Source: Prorocentrum cordatum (Eukaryota > Sar > Dinophyceae > Prorocentrales > Prorocentraceae). From it: a DNA stretch of 64,000 bases. Below are positions 11,335-21,629 of this stretch, piece by piece. Location: positions 237,001 through 301,000 of the forward strand of contig CAUYUJ010018738.1 in assembly GCA_963575745.1 (NCBI GenBank). The letters run 5' to 3'. The translations under genes were made by a program, and so were the position numbers. The notes beneath the pieces are model-generated. The model did no database searches. It saw only the letters and a program-made list of their open reading frames with translations, and was not told the origin of the DNA. Every line of letters starts with the position of its first letter. Within the stretch, counting starts at the first letter, position 1.

Positions 11335-11587
11335 GGTGCCTTCCGGTCCAGTCTCGTTCGGCGATGTCGGTGCAGATGTTCCGCAGAGCCCGCGTGAGCA
11401 AGCGCGCCAATGTTACGAGGTGGTGCCTGAGCCACAGTGGTCACGGAGCCCTCCCTCGAGGTCCCTGGGAAGAAGGGGTCGCTGCCGGAGGTCGGCGGCG
11501 CCAGCGGGAGGCCCCGCGCCAGCCTCTCTCGCATCCCCTCCTCGGGGGAGGCGTCGTTCGGGAGGCCCTTCCCCTGGAGGTCGCGTG

Positions 11588-11742
11588 GGGGCCCTCCTTC
11601 CCTGACCTTCCAGAGCGCTAAAAAGTAGCACTCCAGACCTATAGACCTATCTGGACTGCCTCAAACCTCGACAGGAATTAGGACGTCGACGTCCTGGTGC
11701 TATTTCTTAGCCCTCCTGGAAGGTCAGGGTTCGGGGGCCCCG
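11588..11742. mobile_element. small element with ~46-bp imperfect TIRs
   Basis: CCCTGACCTTCCAG at 11600-11613 pairs with CTGGAAGGTCAGGG at 11716-11729. Pairing continues inward (GCTAAAAAGTAGCAC with GTGCTATTTCTTAG) and outward (GGGGCCC). A perfect 16-nt palindrome, AGGACGTCGACGTCCT, lies at 11680-11695. It sits about 250 bp upstream of the protease start codon. No clear target-site duplication. Confidence 0.65.
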
Positions 11743-12885
11743 GGAGGCCCCCGGGGCTCTGCAGGACGTGCAGGACGCTCACCGACGGGCCCCTGTGGAA
11801 GCGCTCGGGCTGCCCCGGGAGGCGCCACGACAGCGGCCGGCCCAGGGCCCGAGGCGGCCTCGCGGACGCCTCCGCGCACGTGGGCGGCGCGGGCGGGCCG
11901 CCTCGCGCCGTCCGCCCATGGCATGCCCGGGAGGACCCCGCGGGAGGCTCCCGCAGGGAGGCCCTGTGGAGCTCCTTATGGGGACATCCCTGCCTCCGCC
12001 GCGGTGGACCCTGGGCCGAGAGAGGGGAGGCCCCGGAGCCCCTTGGGCCCCGGGAGAGCGGTCCGGAGGCCCTGGAGGCTGCGGCGGGGCCGCGCATCGC
12101 CCTGGGCACGACGGCCAGGCCGTTCCACGCAGTCCGGCGTCGTGCCACCAGGAGTGCTCCACGCGGTGCGCTGCAGGAGTGTCCAGGCTTGCTTCGCGGA
12201 GGGCTGCGCAAGCGTGAACCGAAGGCCCGAGACCCGAGACTCCAGGCCCGGAACTGGTCCACTCTACTCGCCACGGGGGCACGCATGCGGGACGGATGGA
12301 TGAGACAAGTCCACTCACGCTCGTCGCGTAGCAACGCAGGAGGAGCGAACAGCAACACCGTTCTAGTCGACTCGTCGCGTCGCAACCCAGGAGCGCGAAC
12401 ATACAGAGGGATCCCGGCGTCATGTTGCTTCCGAAGCCTGGCGTCACAGAGGAAGGGCAGGGGGGGATGTTGCTTCCGAAGCCCATTCCCCCTGGGTCAA
12501 CCCTCCCATGTCGTTGCCCCCACCCTTGGTCAGTCCTCCCCCCTGCCGTCCCGGACATCCGACGAGGCTATGTGTTCAATGTGCGCGGTCCCAGAGGTCA
12601 CGACCTCTTCCATAGGGGTAATCCTGCACCTTGGATCCAATCTAGACAGTCCGTCCAGATCTGGGGCTGCATCTGATCTGGAGATCAATAAATCAGGACC
12701 TCCAACAATACTTGACTATGCGCGCAAGGGCGTGAAGGGAGGGGGAGGGCATCTTCAACGGAAGATGCTTATCAAAAGGCGCCTGCCCTACGCCTTCTAA
12801 AATGCAGGGGTGCTTCGAAGGAGCCCTCCCCCTCCCCCCACCCCATTTGCGAGTGTCTGAAATACGAACTTTCCATGCACGACGG
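11743..12885. other. GC-rich stretch, no supportable gene
   Basis: Several long open frames overlap on both strands, but none shows a recognisable domain, splice structure or repeat-free protein character. Around 12420-12500, TGTTGCTTCCGAAGCC is repeated twice. Confidence 0.4.
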
Positions 12886-12904
12886 GTATGAGTAGCGTTG
12901 AGCC

Positions 12905-13020
12905 GACCCCTATCCCCACAGGCGTGGCCTGGGCCGCACTGGCCGATGAACCCCCCTGGAACGGGATACAGGCCGCCTCATTCGGGCAACGAGGAGTCTA
13001 TCCCAAACTGGGACTGGATG
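12905..13020. repeat. dispersed repeat, copy 1
   Basis: Contains GGCGTGGCCTGGGCC, CACTGGCCGAT and ACCCCCCTGGAACGGGATA. The same order occurs at 18577-18690. Both copies touch simple-sequence tracts (GGA here, TCC upstream of the second). Confidence 0.7.
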
Positions 13021-13024
13021 GGGA

Positions 13025-13445
13025 TCTGGATGGGGCCGTGGAGGTAACGGAGGAGAAGGAGGAAGAGAAGGAGGAGGAGGAGGAGGAGGAGGAGGACGAG
13101 GAGGCGGAGGAGGAAAAAAAGGAGGCGAGGAGGAGGAGGAGGAGGAGGAGGAGGAGGAGAGGAGGAGGAGGAGGAGGAGGAGGGGGAGGAGGAGAAGGAG
13201 GAGAAGGAGTGGGATGAGGATGAGGAGGCAGAGGAAGGAGGTTGAGGACAAGGAGAAGGAGGAGGAGGAGGGAGAGGAAGAGACGGAGGTAGAAGGAGGA
13301 GGAGCCAGGAGGAGGAAGACGAGGACGACGAGGACGAGGAGGAGGAGGAGGAGGAGGAGGAGGAGGAGAGGAGAAGGAGTGGCCAGTTCAACGATACCGA
13401 GGGGAGAAGGAGAAGGAGGGGAGGGAGAGGGGAGAAGGAGGGGTA
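13025..13445. repeat. GGA/GAG purine tract
   Basis: Imperfect GGA, GAG and GAA triplets, purine-rich on the plus strand. Lysine/glutamate or serine/leucine frames through it are low-complexity artefacts. Confidence 0.95.
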
Positions 13446-13624
13446 ACTGCCCCGACGATCCTCGACTGAACTCTCGAGGGCGGGCACCGCGCGGCACGCC
13501 GCGCGCCGCCCGCCGGGGGAGCGTGCGCGGCTGAGCGGCCGGCTGCTGACGAGGCGCTCGGCGGCCGCCCGCGACCAAATCTGCGCCTGCGGCGGGCCCG
13601 CGAATCCGAACACGCTCCTCCGCT

Positions 13625-14195
13625 CGCTCTCCCCTCGCGTCTCCTCCTCCTTCTGCTCCCTCTCCTCCTCCTTCTCCTCCTCCTCCTTCCTCCTGCCTCT
13701 CCGCCCTCCTCCCTCGCCTCGTCCCCGTGTCTCCTGCTCCCTCTCCCTCTCCCTCTCCCTCTCCCCTCCCTCTCCCTCTCCTCCTCCTCCCTCCCTCCTC
13801 CTCCTCCTCCTCCTCCTCCTCCTCCCTCCTCCTCCTCCTCCTCCTCCTCCTCCTCCTCCCTACTCCCTCTCCTCCTTCTGCTCCTCCCTACTCCCTCTCC
13901 TCCCTGTGCTCCGCTCCTCCCTACTCCCTCTCCTCCTGTCTCCTCCTCCCTCCTCTCTCCTCTCTCTCTTTCTCTTTCTCCCCTCCGCTCCTCATCCTCC
14001 CTCTACTCCCTCTCTTCTCCTCCCGCTTCTCCGCCCTCGCCTCCGCCCTCTCCATCACCATCCTCCTCCTCCTCCTCCTCCCCTCCTCCTCCTCCTCCTC
14101 CTCCTCCCTCCCTCCCCTCCCTCCCTCCCTCCCTCCCTCCCTCCCTCCCTCCCCTCCCCTCCCTCCCTCCCTCCCTCCCTCCCTCCCTCCCTCCT
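13625..14195. repeat. TCC/CTC and CCCT pyrimidine tract
   Basis: Imperfect CTC and CCCT repeats, pyrimidine-rich on the plus strand, facing the purine tract at 13025-13445 across about 180 bp of GC-rich DNA. Confidence 0.95.
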
Positions 14196-14506
14196 CATAT
14201 CTGTGCTCTGTAACGAATTGCTGTCGCCAAAGCACAACGGTTAGGCTGATTCGTGGCGCTGAAGTCCCGAGAACGGTGCTTTGGCGCGCTCCAGGATCTT
14301 CAAACGGTTGCCTCCCAACGGGGCACTCCCCCCAGTGGAGATGAACCCTTGTGATTGTGGGGCGTGTGACGAGGCAGCTCGGGGGGAGGTGCCATCCCAA
14401 CGCCGCTGATGAGGCTCGGGTTCATGCAGTGGCCCCCCTCCGTCTCGTTCGCGCTCCCGTCTCGTCTCGTCTCGCGCCCGGTAGCCGTTTCGTCTCGCGC
14501 CACTCC

Positions 14507-14708
14507 TGCGGGCAATATTTATATCCATATCCAGTGCGTCTTGGACTTTCTTGGAAGGGGCGCCGCAAGGCCGAGGCGCACTGGATATGGATAAACATAG
14601 AGCTTTTTGGAGGCAAATTATAATCCATACCCTGTGCGCCACACGTTTCTTGGGAAGAGAGCCCGAAACTCCAAGACGCACTGGATGTGGATAAAGACAT
14701 TGCCCGCA
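14507..14708. mobile_element. 202-bp TIR element with ACTCC target duplication
   Basis: Ends are TGCGGGCAAT and ATTGCCCGCA; the terminal inverted repeats run about 39 bp with about 5 mismatches. ACTCC flanks both sides (14502-14506 and 14709-14713), the mark of a transposition event. Inside, ATCCATATCCAGTGCG (14521-14536) pairs perfectly with CGCACTGGATATGGAT (14577-14592), and a second, weaker hairpin follows, so the element is a double hairpin. No ORF; MITE-like. Confidence 0.85.
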
Positions 14709-14764
14709 ACTCCCTCTCCTCACCCCCCCCTCGTCTCGCGCCCGGTAGCCGTTTCGTCTCGCGC

Positions 14765-15466
14765 CACCCCCCCCCCCTCCTCCCCCTCCTCCTCCTCCTC
14801 CTCCTCCTCCTCCTCCTCCTCCTCCTCCTCCTCCGCCTCCTCCTCCGCCCTCCTCCCTCCCTCCTCCTCCTCCTCCCTCCTCCTCCTCCTCCTCCTCCTC
14901 CTCCCTCCTCCTCCTCCTCCTCCTCCTCCTCCTCCTCCTCCTCCTCCTCCTCCTCCTCCTCCTCCTCCTCCTCCTCCTCCTCCTCCTCCTCCTCCTCCTC
15001 CTCCTCCTCCTCCTCCTCCTCCTCCTCCTCCCTCCTCCTCCTCCTCCTCCTCCTCCTCCTCCTCCTCCTCCTCCTCCTCCTCCTCCTCCTCCTCCTCCTC
15101 CTCCTCCTCCTCCTCCTCCTCCTCCTCCTCCTCCTCCTCCTCCTCCTCCTCCTCCTCCTCCTCCTCCTCCTCCTCCTCCTCCTCCTCCTCCTCCTCCTCC
15201 TCCTCCTCCTCCTCCTCCTCCTCCTCCTCCTCCTCCTCCTCCTCCTCCTCTCCTCCTCCTCCTCCTCCCTCCTCCTCCTCCTCCTCCTCCTCCTCCCTCC
15301 TCCTCCTCCTCCTCCTCCTCCTCCTCCTCCTCCTCCTCCTCCTCCTCCTCCTCCTCCTCCTCCTCCTCCTCCTCCTCCTCCTCCTCCTCCTCCTCCTCCC
15401 TCCTCCTCCTCCTCCTCCTCCTCCCTCCTCCTCCTCCTCCTCCTCCTCCTCCTCCTCCTCCTCCTC
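14765..15466. repeat. ~700-bp TCC microsatellite
   Basis: Almost pure CTC/TCC triplets with a few phase breaks (CCTCCC). It is bordered on both sides by CGCGCCCGGTAGCCG, which also occurs near 14474. Polyserine, polyleucine, polyglycine and polyarginine frames here are artefacts. Confidence 0.98.
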
Positions 15467-15669
15467 GCCTCGCGCCCGGTAGCCGCTCTGCTCTGCCCCC
15501 GACTGCCGCGCCGCCCGCCGTGGCCCGAGCCGCGTGGCGCCCGCGGACCCCCCCGCGCTGCCCCCGCCGGCCGCCCGCGGAGCGCCGCGGGCGGCCCCCC
15601 TCCGCTGCGGGGGCCGGCCCACGCTGCGCGCCACGGAGCGGCTCGCCGCGCGCTGCGCGCCGCCGACTG

Positions 15670-15795
15670 GGCATCGCTCGGACGTCCATTCCCTGTGTTT
15701 TGTTCGGTTCCGTGCGTGGTTTTTTTCGCCAAATGATCAAGAATGCTCCTCGATGCTCCTCGCCGAAGGAAAAATGCACACGTCCGAGCGATGCC
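15670..15795. mobile_element. 126-bp TIR element, copy C
   Basis: The best-preserved copy of the family at 2040 and 7961: perfect 16-bp ends GGCATCGCTCGGACGT and ACGTCCGAGCGATGCC. The interior includes TTTTTTCGCCAAATGATC. No ORF. Confidence 0.85.
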
Positions 15796-16713
15796 AGGCC
15801 GAGGGCCTCTGCAGGGCCGCGACAGGGCGCAGCGAGAGGCCCCGCGTGGCCGCGCCGCCGCCGCGCCGTCGCCGCCCGCGGCCCGCCCACCGTGGTACAA
15901 CGGCCTCGGAGGCGCCCGCCGCACCGAAGGCGGCCGGGACGCCTGCTGGCGGCGGTCCTGCGCCGCGGCGGCGCCGCCGACGCGCTCGGCGCGGCGGCCA
16001 CGCGAGCGAGGCGCCCCAGGGCGTGCTGGAGATGGCTGACGTCGGGATGGTGAGAGTTTCTCTGATTCGGCGTTTCGACATTGGGCGGAAGGGGGGAGAG
16101 GGGGGGGGTCTGGCTCCGGATCTCTGCTGAGTGCGACTGTTTGCAGCACGTTCTACGAGGGGAGACCCCACCTGTTCGAAACAGGCGCCAACAACAGCCA
16201 AGATCTACTCCATGGGGGGTCCGGGGGGGGGTTGCGCCCATCGGCAAAACAAGGAATACGAGAACGACCATAGAGAGGCTGCAGCTGGCAGCGAGCCAGC
16301 CGACGACAGCTGGGCGGACTCGGCGCCCACGGTGGCTCGCGGCACGCGGCGCGGAGCCGCTCTGAGCCGCCCGACAGCCGCGCTGCTATTCGGGGCCATC
16401 CGCGGCTCGTGCCGCTGCCGCCGCCGCCTCGGGCAAGGCCAGGGACGAGGACGAGGGCGGGAGCAGGAGGCAGTGCCGCGTCGACCAGATCCGTGCGGCG
16501 TTCACAAGCAGCGATCGCGAGACTTATGCGGCAACTCCTGGGAGCATCCCGTACCACCTGGCTGGCTCCTGCGAATCGACGCCGATCGACGCCGATCGAC
16601 ACTGAGTCGACACACGTCGGCGATAATCGGCGCTGGTCGACGGGAAACCTGTGCTTTCTCATTGATTACCACACTCAAGCGCACGCAGGTGCACTCTAAG
16701 AGCGGCAGTCCGA

Positions 16714-16748
<35 letters not shown>

Positions 16749-17480
16749 GCTCCCATGGCTTGCTGCCGAAGCGGAGTGCTCTCCAGATGAGCTGCTGGAG
16801 CGCAACGCCGCCGCCACGCAGGTGCTCGCCAGGACGCCCACGGAGCAGCTGGGCGGCGCGGCTGCTGCGGGGAGGGGGGGTACCGCGGGAGGAGGTGAGG
16901 GCCTGGCCTTGTCGCGATCTGGCCCGCCGTGCGGCTAGCCTGATGGCTGGTGAGGGTGAGGGCCTACATAGCCTGATTGCTGACGTGCATTTTGCCGCAG
17001 ACTGTAGAGCTTCTCGTCCTGTCCTCTTTTGCCCCCGCCCTTCCCCTTTCAATTCGCGCCACACGTCGGCATGTCAGTGCTCAGTCGGTTTAGACCGCGT
17101 CGCCCAAGGCGGTTCTGACACGTCGCTCACATGTTGACCGATCGAGCAACGTGCAGGGAACATCGGAGACCACCTCGCTGCACACGGTGTGACCCGTCGG
17201 CAGCAGAGACGGGAGGAGTATCGGGGAAAATCGGCTGGCAACCCTGCATGAGAACTCGGATTCCAAATCCGCATCCGAAGTCGAACCGGAATCGGAAGCC
17301 CTCGAAATCGGATCGAATCTTATCCGAAGATTCGGCATGAGCCCTGCATTGTGTGGCCCGTCGGCAAGAATAAATCCGTCGTGGCCTGACTCTGAGGTCG
17401 TCGGCGCGGCTGTGCCGCGCCGAGACCAGTGTTGCAATTCCCCGACCTCCCCGTGCACACCCCCCCCTGACCCTGGGAGG
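15796..17480. other. no supportable gene; TA microsatellite
   Basis: GC-rich sequence with overlapping unsupported frames. A TA repeat occupies about 16713-16744. Diverged CGATCGACGCCGATCGAC repeats lie near 16570-16640, and GGAATCGGAAG-like repeats near 17250-17330. Confidence 0.4.
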
Positions 17481-17765
17481 TTTTGGGCTCAAGGTTTTTG
17501 GAGCGGTTTTCCCAGACCCACAAAGGGGGGAACTTTTGGGGGGTTGGGGGGGGGGGCCGGCTCCCGCCGGACACCCTCCCTCAGGGAGGGTGTCCCTCCC
17601 TCAGAAAATGTTCCCCGGACCCCTTCCTAAGGGAGAATCCCACGAGACCTCTGGGCGTAGGTGGTCTTGGGAGGCTCCCATCCCAACCCCCTTCTTCCCC
17701 TTTGGGAAGGGGTTTACCCCTCCCCCCCTACCCCCTCCCCCTGGAACTGGACGGGGGTGGTCGCT
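17480..17765. repeat. C-tract/G-tract mini-hairpin repeats
   Basis: Runs of C, TCA or TTC, then runs of G recur. The clearest is a near-perfect palindrome at 17569-17595: GGACACCCTCCCT and AGGGAGGGTGTCC around a single C. Related repeats continue at 19030-19470. Confidence 0.6.
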
Positions 17766-17779
17766 GGTATTTGGAGCGT

Positions 17780-18340
17780 CCAAGATCACCCAATACGGCT
17801 CCAAGAGCGCATCGGCAAGCCCTAGATGACCTCCAAGATGGCTCAAGATGGCGCAAGATGCTTCAAGATGCCTCAAGAAGGCTTTCAAGATGCTCCAAGA
17901 AGCCCCCAGAAAGCTCCACGACGGCTCCCAAGAGGCCACAATCCGTCAAACACCTGGGGAACATCCATGAAGTTTGCTCTCTCGCCTTTTCGCTTCCGAT
18001 GGCCATCCGAGGCCTCAAGATGGCTCCAAGATGGCCCAAGAGGGCACCAGGAGTCCCAAGAGAGCCCAACTACGGCCCCAAGAGCGCCCAAAGAGCGTTC
18101 CAAGAGAGATCCTGGAAGCGATGTTTGGGGCTCCCGAGGGGAGAGGCTAATTGAAGCTCCCCTCTATTTTGATCGATGTCCTCCAAGATGGCTCCAAGAG
18201 TGCCCCTAAAGCTCCCAAGAGCGCCCCAAGAGGGCCCAAAGAGGCGCCAAGACAGCCCCAAGAGGCGCCCAAGAGACCTCCAAGAGGCTCCCAAGAGGCC
18301 CCCAAGAGGCCTCAAGAGGATCTCCGAGGCATTCAACTCT
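17780..18340 (+). repeat. satellite-related block
   Basis: CCAAGATGGCTCAAGATGGC-type 9-12-nt units, as in the large arrays but more diverged. AATTGAAGCTCCCCTCTATT and then TTGATCGATGTCCTCC (18149-18190) matches a block at 40696-40735. Confidence 0.85.
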
Positions 18341-18530
18341 CCCTCCTTCTCCTCCTTCTCCTCCTCCTCCTCCTCGTCCTCGCCCTCCTACACCTCCTCC
18401 TCCTCCTCCTCCTCCTCCTCCTCCTCCTCCTCCTCTTCCTCCTCCTCCTCCTCCTCCTCCTCCTCCTCCTCTCCCTCTTCTTCCTCCTCCACCTCCGACG
18501 ACGATTCCACCTCCATCCTCCCCCTCTTGG
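18341..18530. repeat. CTC/TCC microsatellite
   Basis: Imperfect CTC repeat following the satellite block; no coding meaning. Confidence 0.95.
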
Positions 18531-18576
18531 GGTATATGACGGTTCCCCCTGCCAATTCGAGTATCGTTTAACAGAT

Positions 18577-18690
18577 CCCCATCCCCAGCGGCGTGGCCTG
18601 GGCCCCACTGGCCGATTTACCCCCCTAGATGGGGAAATAGGTCGTTCCCTTCGGGTTTCGAGGGGTGTCCCCAACTGAGGGGGGGTAATG
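18577..18690. repeat. dispersed repeat, copy 2
   Basis: Shares GGCGTGGCCTGGGCC, CACTGGCCGATT, ACCCCCCT and TTCGAGGGGTGTCCCCAACT with 12905-13020 in the same order. Confidence 0.7.
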
Positions 18691-18791
18691 TGGTAGGGGT
18701 CTCCAAGGGGATGGGGATGGGGATGGGCGTCGGATGAACGATACTGACCTTTGCTGCCCACTTCCCTGATCACCTTAACTCCCCTGGGCTG

Positions 18792-18976
18792 ACGAACGCA
18801 CAACACACACCCATACCCATAAGGGCGGTCGTTGGGAGGAGGACTCGCTATGGGTATGGGTGCGGGTTGTCGGACCCTGGGGAACGCTCCCGTTCGAGCG
18901 GGGACCCCCATCCGACAACGCGTACCCATAGCCCTCTCCGACCCACCTATGGGTGTGGCTGTGTGTTGTTGGTTCG
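18792..18976. mobile_element. nested inverted-repeat element
   Basis: ACGAACGCACAACACACACC at the left pairs with GTGTGTTGTTGGTTCGT at the right. An inner pair, GCTATGGGTA with TACCCATAGC plus GTTGTCGGA with TCCGACAAC, makes a second hairpin. It resembles the element at 14507-14708 in design but not in sequence. No clear target duplication. Confidence 0.6.
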
Positions 18977-19029
18977 TGATGGGCATCGTTTCTGGATAGG
19001 CTGGTGGAGATACAAGTTCTTGGGGGGTT

Positions 19030-19470
19030 ATGGAGTTTTTCCCTCGGAGCTCCCCTCCCTCTCAGGCGGGAATATTGAAGGGGTCAAGAGGTTTCTCCCG
19101 GACCTTCCCCACGGGGTCTTTGTTGGGGCAGCGTGTCCACGGGATGCTTTCCCGGGATTCCCCCCTCAGAATTGTTGTTTTGGGGGGCGAGGGGGCTTCG
19201 GTGAATTTTCTTCCCGGACCCCCCTCTCAGAGAGGGTTCGTGGGACGGTTCGGGAGTTTTCCCCCAGGCTCCCCCCTACTTTTGGAGGTAGGGGGGGTCC
19301 CTCTGGACCCCCCCTCAAAGGGGGCATTACTTTGAAAGGCTAGTTAAATGGCTTTCTTCCCAGACACCCCCGCTCAGGGGGATTTCGTTCTTTGGGGGGG
19401 TCGGGGAGGTAAGGGGAATTCCCTACCTGGAGCCCCACCTCAGGGGTGGGGGTGGGACAGAGGTTGTTGA
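19030..19470. repeat. C-tract/G-tract mini-hairpin repeats
   Basis: A degenerate unit of 50-80 bp is repeated: TTCCCGGACC or a variant, then CCCCTCAGAGGGGG-like foldbacks (for example near 19225, 19305, 19365 and 19437). Same family as 17480-17765. Confidence 0.6.
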
Positions 19471-19474
19471 GTAT

Positions 19475-19660
19475 ATGGGCGTTGTGATAGACACGAAGGC
19501 GGTTGAGTACCTGGGCTTTGAGCTGGAAACGGAGGCTCTTGAGTACAAGGCGAGGGCGGGCGGCGGGCTGGCGGGTCGGGAGTTCACCAGAACTCTCCCA
19601 AAGATGGTATCCTGCGGCGGGGCCTGCTGCACCGGATGGCGCGCGGAGGCCGTGGACTAA
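19475..19660 (+). CDS. short coding-like fragment with 12-aa repeat
   Basis: An open frame with a 36-nt repeat giving VEYMGVVIDTKA then VEYLGFELETEA then LEYKA, continuing to a TAG after RAEAVD. There is no convincing start codon or splice site. It may be an exon, a pseudogene piece or a chance frame. Confidence 0.2.
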   Translation: MGVVIDTKAVEYLGFELETEALEYKARAGGGLAGREFTRTLPKMVSCGGACCTGWRAEAVD

Positions 19661-19664
19661 ATCT

Positions 19665-20599
19665 GACTCGTTGTGTTCGGGGCAGAGGCTGTTGGGCATC
19701 CGTTGTACAGTCGGGCCGATGAAAGAAGGAACGCCAAATAAGGAACGAAGCCCCTTCTTGGCCCTGTAAGCGCCTCCGTGCCCTAGGAAGGGTGTTCGTC
19801 TGCCCGTGAAGGAAGAACGTTAATCATGCCCATACGGGTAAACGTGGCGCCGATCATGGCGCGGGCGAGCATGCCCTGGCAAACCTGCCACACATCATAG
19901 CTTCCCTTAGCAAGGGGGCACGCGTGTACAAAGAGGAAGCAGGCACGAGCTGAATCTGGGGGCAAGGAGGAACAGCAATGGAGGAATCCAAGGAACAGCG
20001 AGCGCCTTCCGAAGCCACACTGCTCCTTACGTCAGCGTCTCGACTGTACCCGCGCGGCGGAGGAACCCCGAGAGCAGGGCGAGGGCGGGCGCAGGGCCGC
20101 GGGGCGGCGGGCGGCACCAGGGTGTCGGCCGTGCTCCTGTAGCAGAGCTGGCGTCGTGCCGCGGGGGCCCCGTGCACTGCCGGGCTGCGCGCGTCGGAGC
20201 GGAGGCAGCCGAGCCCGAGCTCGACATGCCATCGTGGTGCACACCACACGTGCAGACACCTGGCGCACGCTGATACAGTCGAGGCGTTGACCCAAGGAAC
20301 CCTAAATAAGGAACGAGGCCCCTATTTTCCATAAGTTGAACTCCGATTTCGCATCGAAGACCTAAGGAAATCCAAGGCAAGCTGCGAAACAATTAAGGAA
20401 CACGGAGCCCCTCCCCTACGAAAATGGTTCCTTCTTCAGGGCCCCGACTGTACGGCTGGTTATTGATGTGAGGCCTGTGATGCGCGATCGTGGTATACGC
20501 GCTGACGAACAGTGCTCGCGCATGGTGATGACGTGTGTCCCTGGCGTGCATCCTGGGCGCTTGATCGGTACATGGTACTGATTTGCGACCGTTGGACCG
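19665..20599. other. no gene; recurrent TAAGGAAC motif
   Basis: TAAGGAAC followed by a G/C-rich GCCCC block occurs near 19738, 20303 and 20393, and again near 36785. GC-rich frames here are unsupported. Confidence 0.4.
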
Positions 20600-21629
20600 T
20601 TAAGCTTCTATCCAATGGTGACGTGTGTCACTCGTAAAAGTATATGAGATAAGAAGTTGCGGTCGTGTGGTCTTTTACCAGTGTTTCGTTATTGGTTTGT
20701 TGTACTGGTACATGGCATTCATTCGTGGTCTTGGCCGAATTGCCCTGATGCACTGGTCGCCGTAGATTTGCGCCAGAAGGTGCCAGCTCCACCATCATCA
20801 CGCCGAGCTCGTCGACTACCAGACGCCTGGGCCACACGTCGGGCCACCGATGTCTTGGCGCCCGTGAATCTGACCGTGTACCTAATGCTTGTGGGACCAC
20901 CTTCCATCAATCAACTGTCTTCCGCAATGCTTTCATCCGTCATCTCCGAGCGAATACCATCTGCAACGGCCGTGGCAACGACAAGGGCCTGCGCACGAAC
21001 GGTGATGATGACAGCGTCGATCTCTCTTTCGAACGAGCTGCCAGGTACGATGTGCCTGACTGGCGGGGGCTCCTGCTGGACGATGCCGAGCTTCCCTTGC
21101 AGCGCCCCGATGGAGAGCTCGGTAGCAGCCAGGCGGTTGCCATGCATCTGCTGGGTGGCCTCAACCACGGCCAGTATGGTGTAGACCTGGCACAACATGT
21201 GGTCGTATGAGTCGGTGGCGGTCTTCTTGAGCCCAGCCATGGCCTGGTTGACGCTGTTCGCGACGGAGTTGTCCGAGGCGAACATCGAGGCCCTGCTGGT
21301 GTTCACCAAGGGTCTTGAGGCGGCTGCCGAAGTCGCTTCTGAAGTCATCCCCTCGTTGCCTGACAGGACAATCCACGGCTTCGAGCGCGAGCGTCTCATG
21401 TTCGGAAGGCCGTGAAATGCGAGACCACCGTGCGGGAGCAGGCACCTGCGCAGCACCACTGCAGAACACCTCTCGACTGAATACAGGCTCCCACAGATAA
21501 ACGCTGATGGGATGTGAGGAAGGGGACGCAAACTTACCTTGTCAGGTGTCTCGCACACCTGGGTCTTTGGCCTCGCGACGGATAAGGCCAAAGGCAAGCA
21601 GAGACAGCCTTTAGCAACCCCTGTTTAGC
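20600..21629 (-). pseudogene. LINE retroelement ORF fragment headed by SL relict
   Basis: The minus-strand frame starts at ATG 21597, 33 nt after the SL relict. The first 200 residues include FEREIDAVIITVRAQALVV. After a stop at about 20911, another frame continues with IRYTVRFTGAKTSVARRVAQ and then a GTFW stretch. Spacing and motifs match, as far as I can judge by eye, the N-terminal region of dinoflagellate LINE-type polyproteins, ahead of the endonuclease. Endonuclease and reverse transcriptase are absent, so the copy is 3'-truncated and frame-broken. An AAG/GTAAGT near 21540 could be a splice site or chance. Assignment rests on pattern memory only. Confidence 0.5.

Noticed and set aside
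11697-12800. A 367-codon plus-strand frame
   Set aside because: Composition follows GC bias, overlapping frames on the other strand are equally open, and no motif is seen.
16165-16190. CACCTGTTCGAAACAGG as a possible tRNA T-arm
   Set aside because: No acceptor stem, D-arm or anticodon arm could be placed around it.
14241-16271. A very long minus-strand frame of polyglycine, polyarginine and polyglutamate
   Set aside because: It is the translation of a TCC microsatellite plus two unrelated elements; all frames are open in such repeats.
17486-17505. TTTTGGGCTCAAGG as a possible spliced-leader relict
   Set aside because: It matches only the last part of DinoSL with an inserted G, and the 5' half does not fit.
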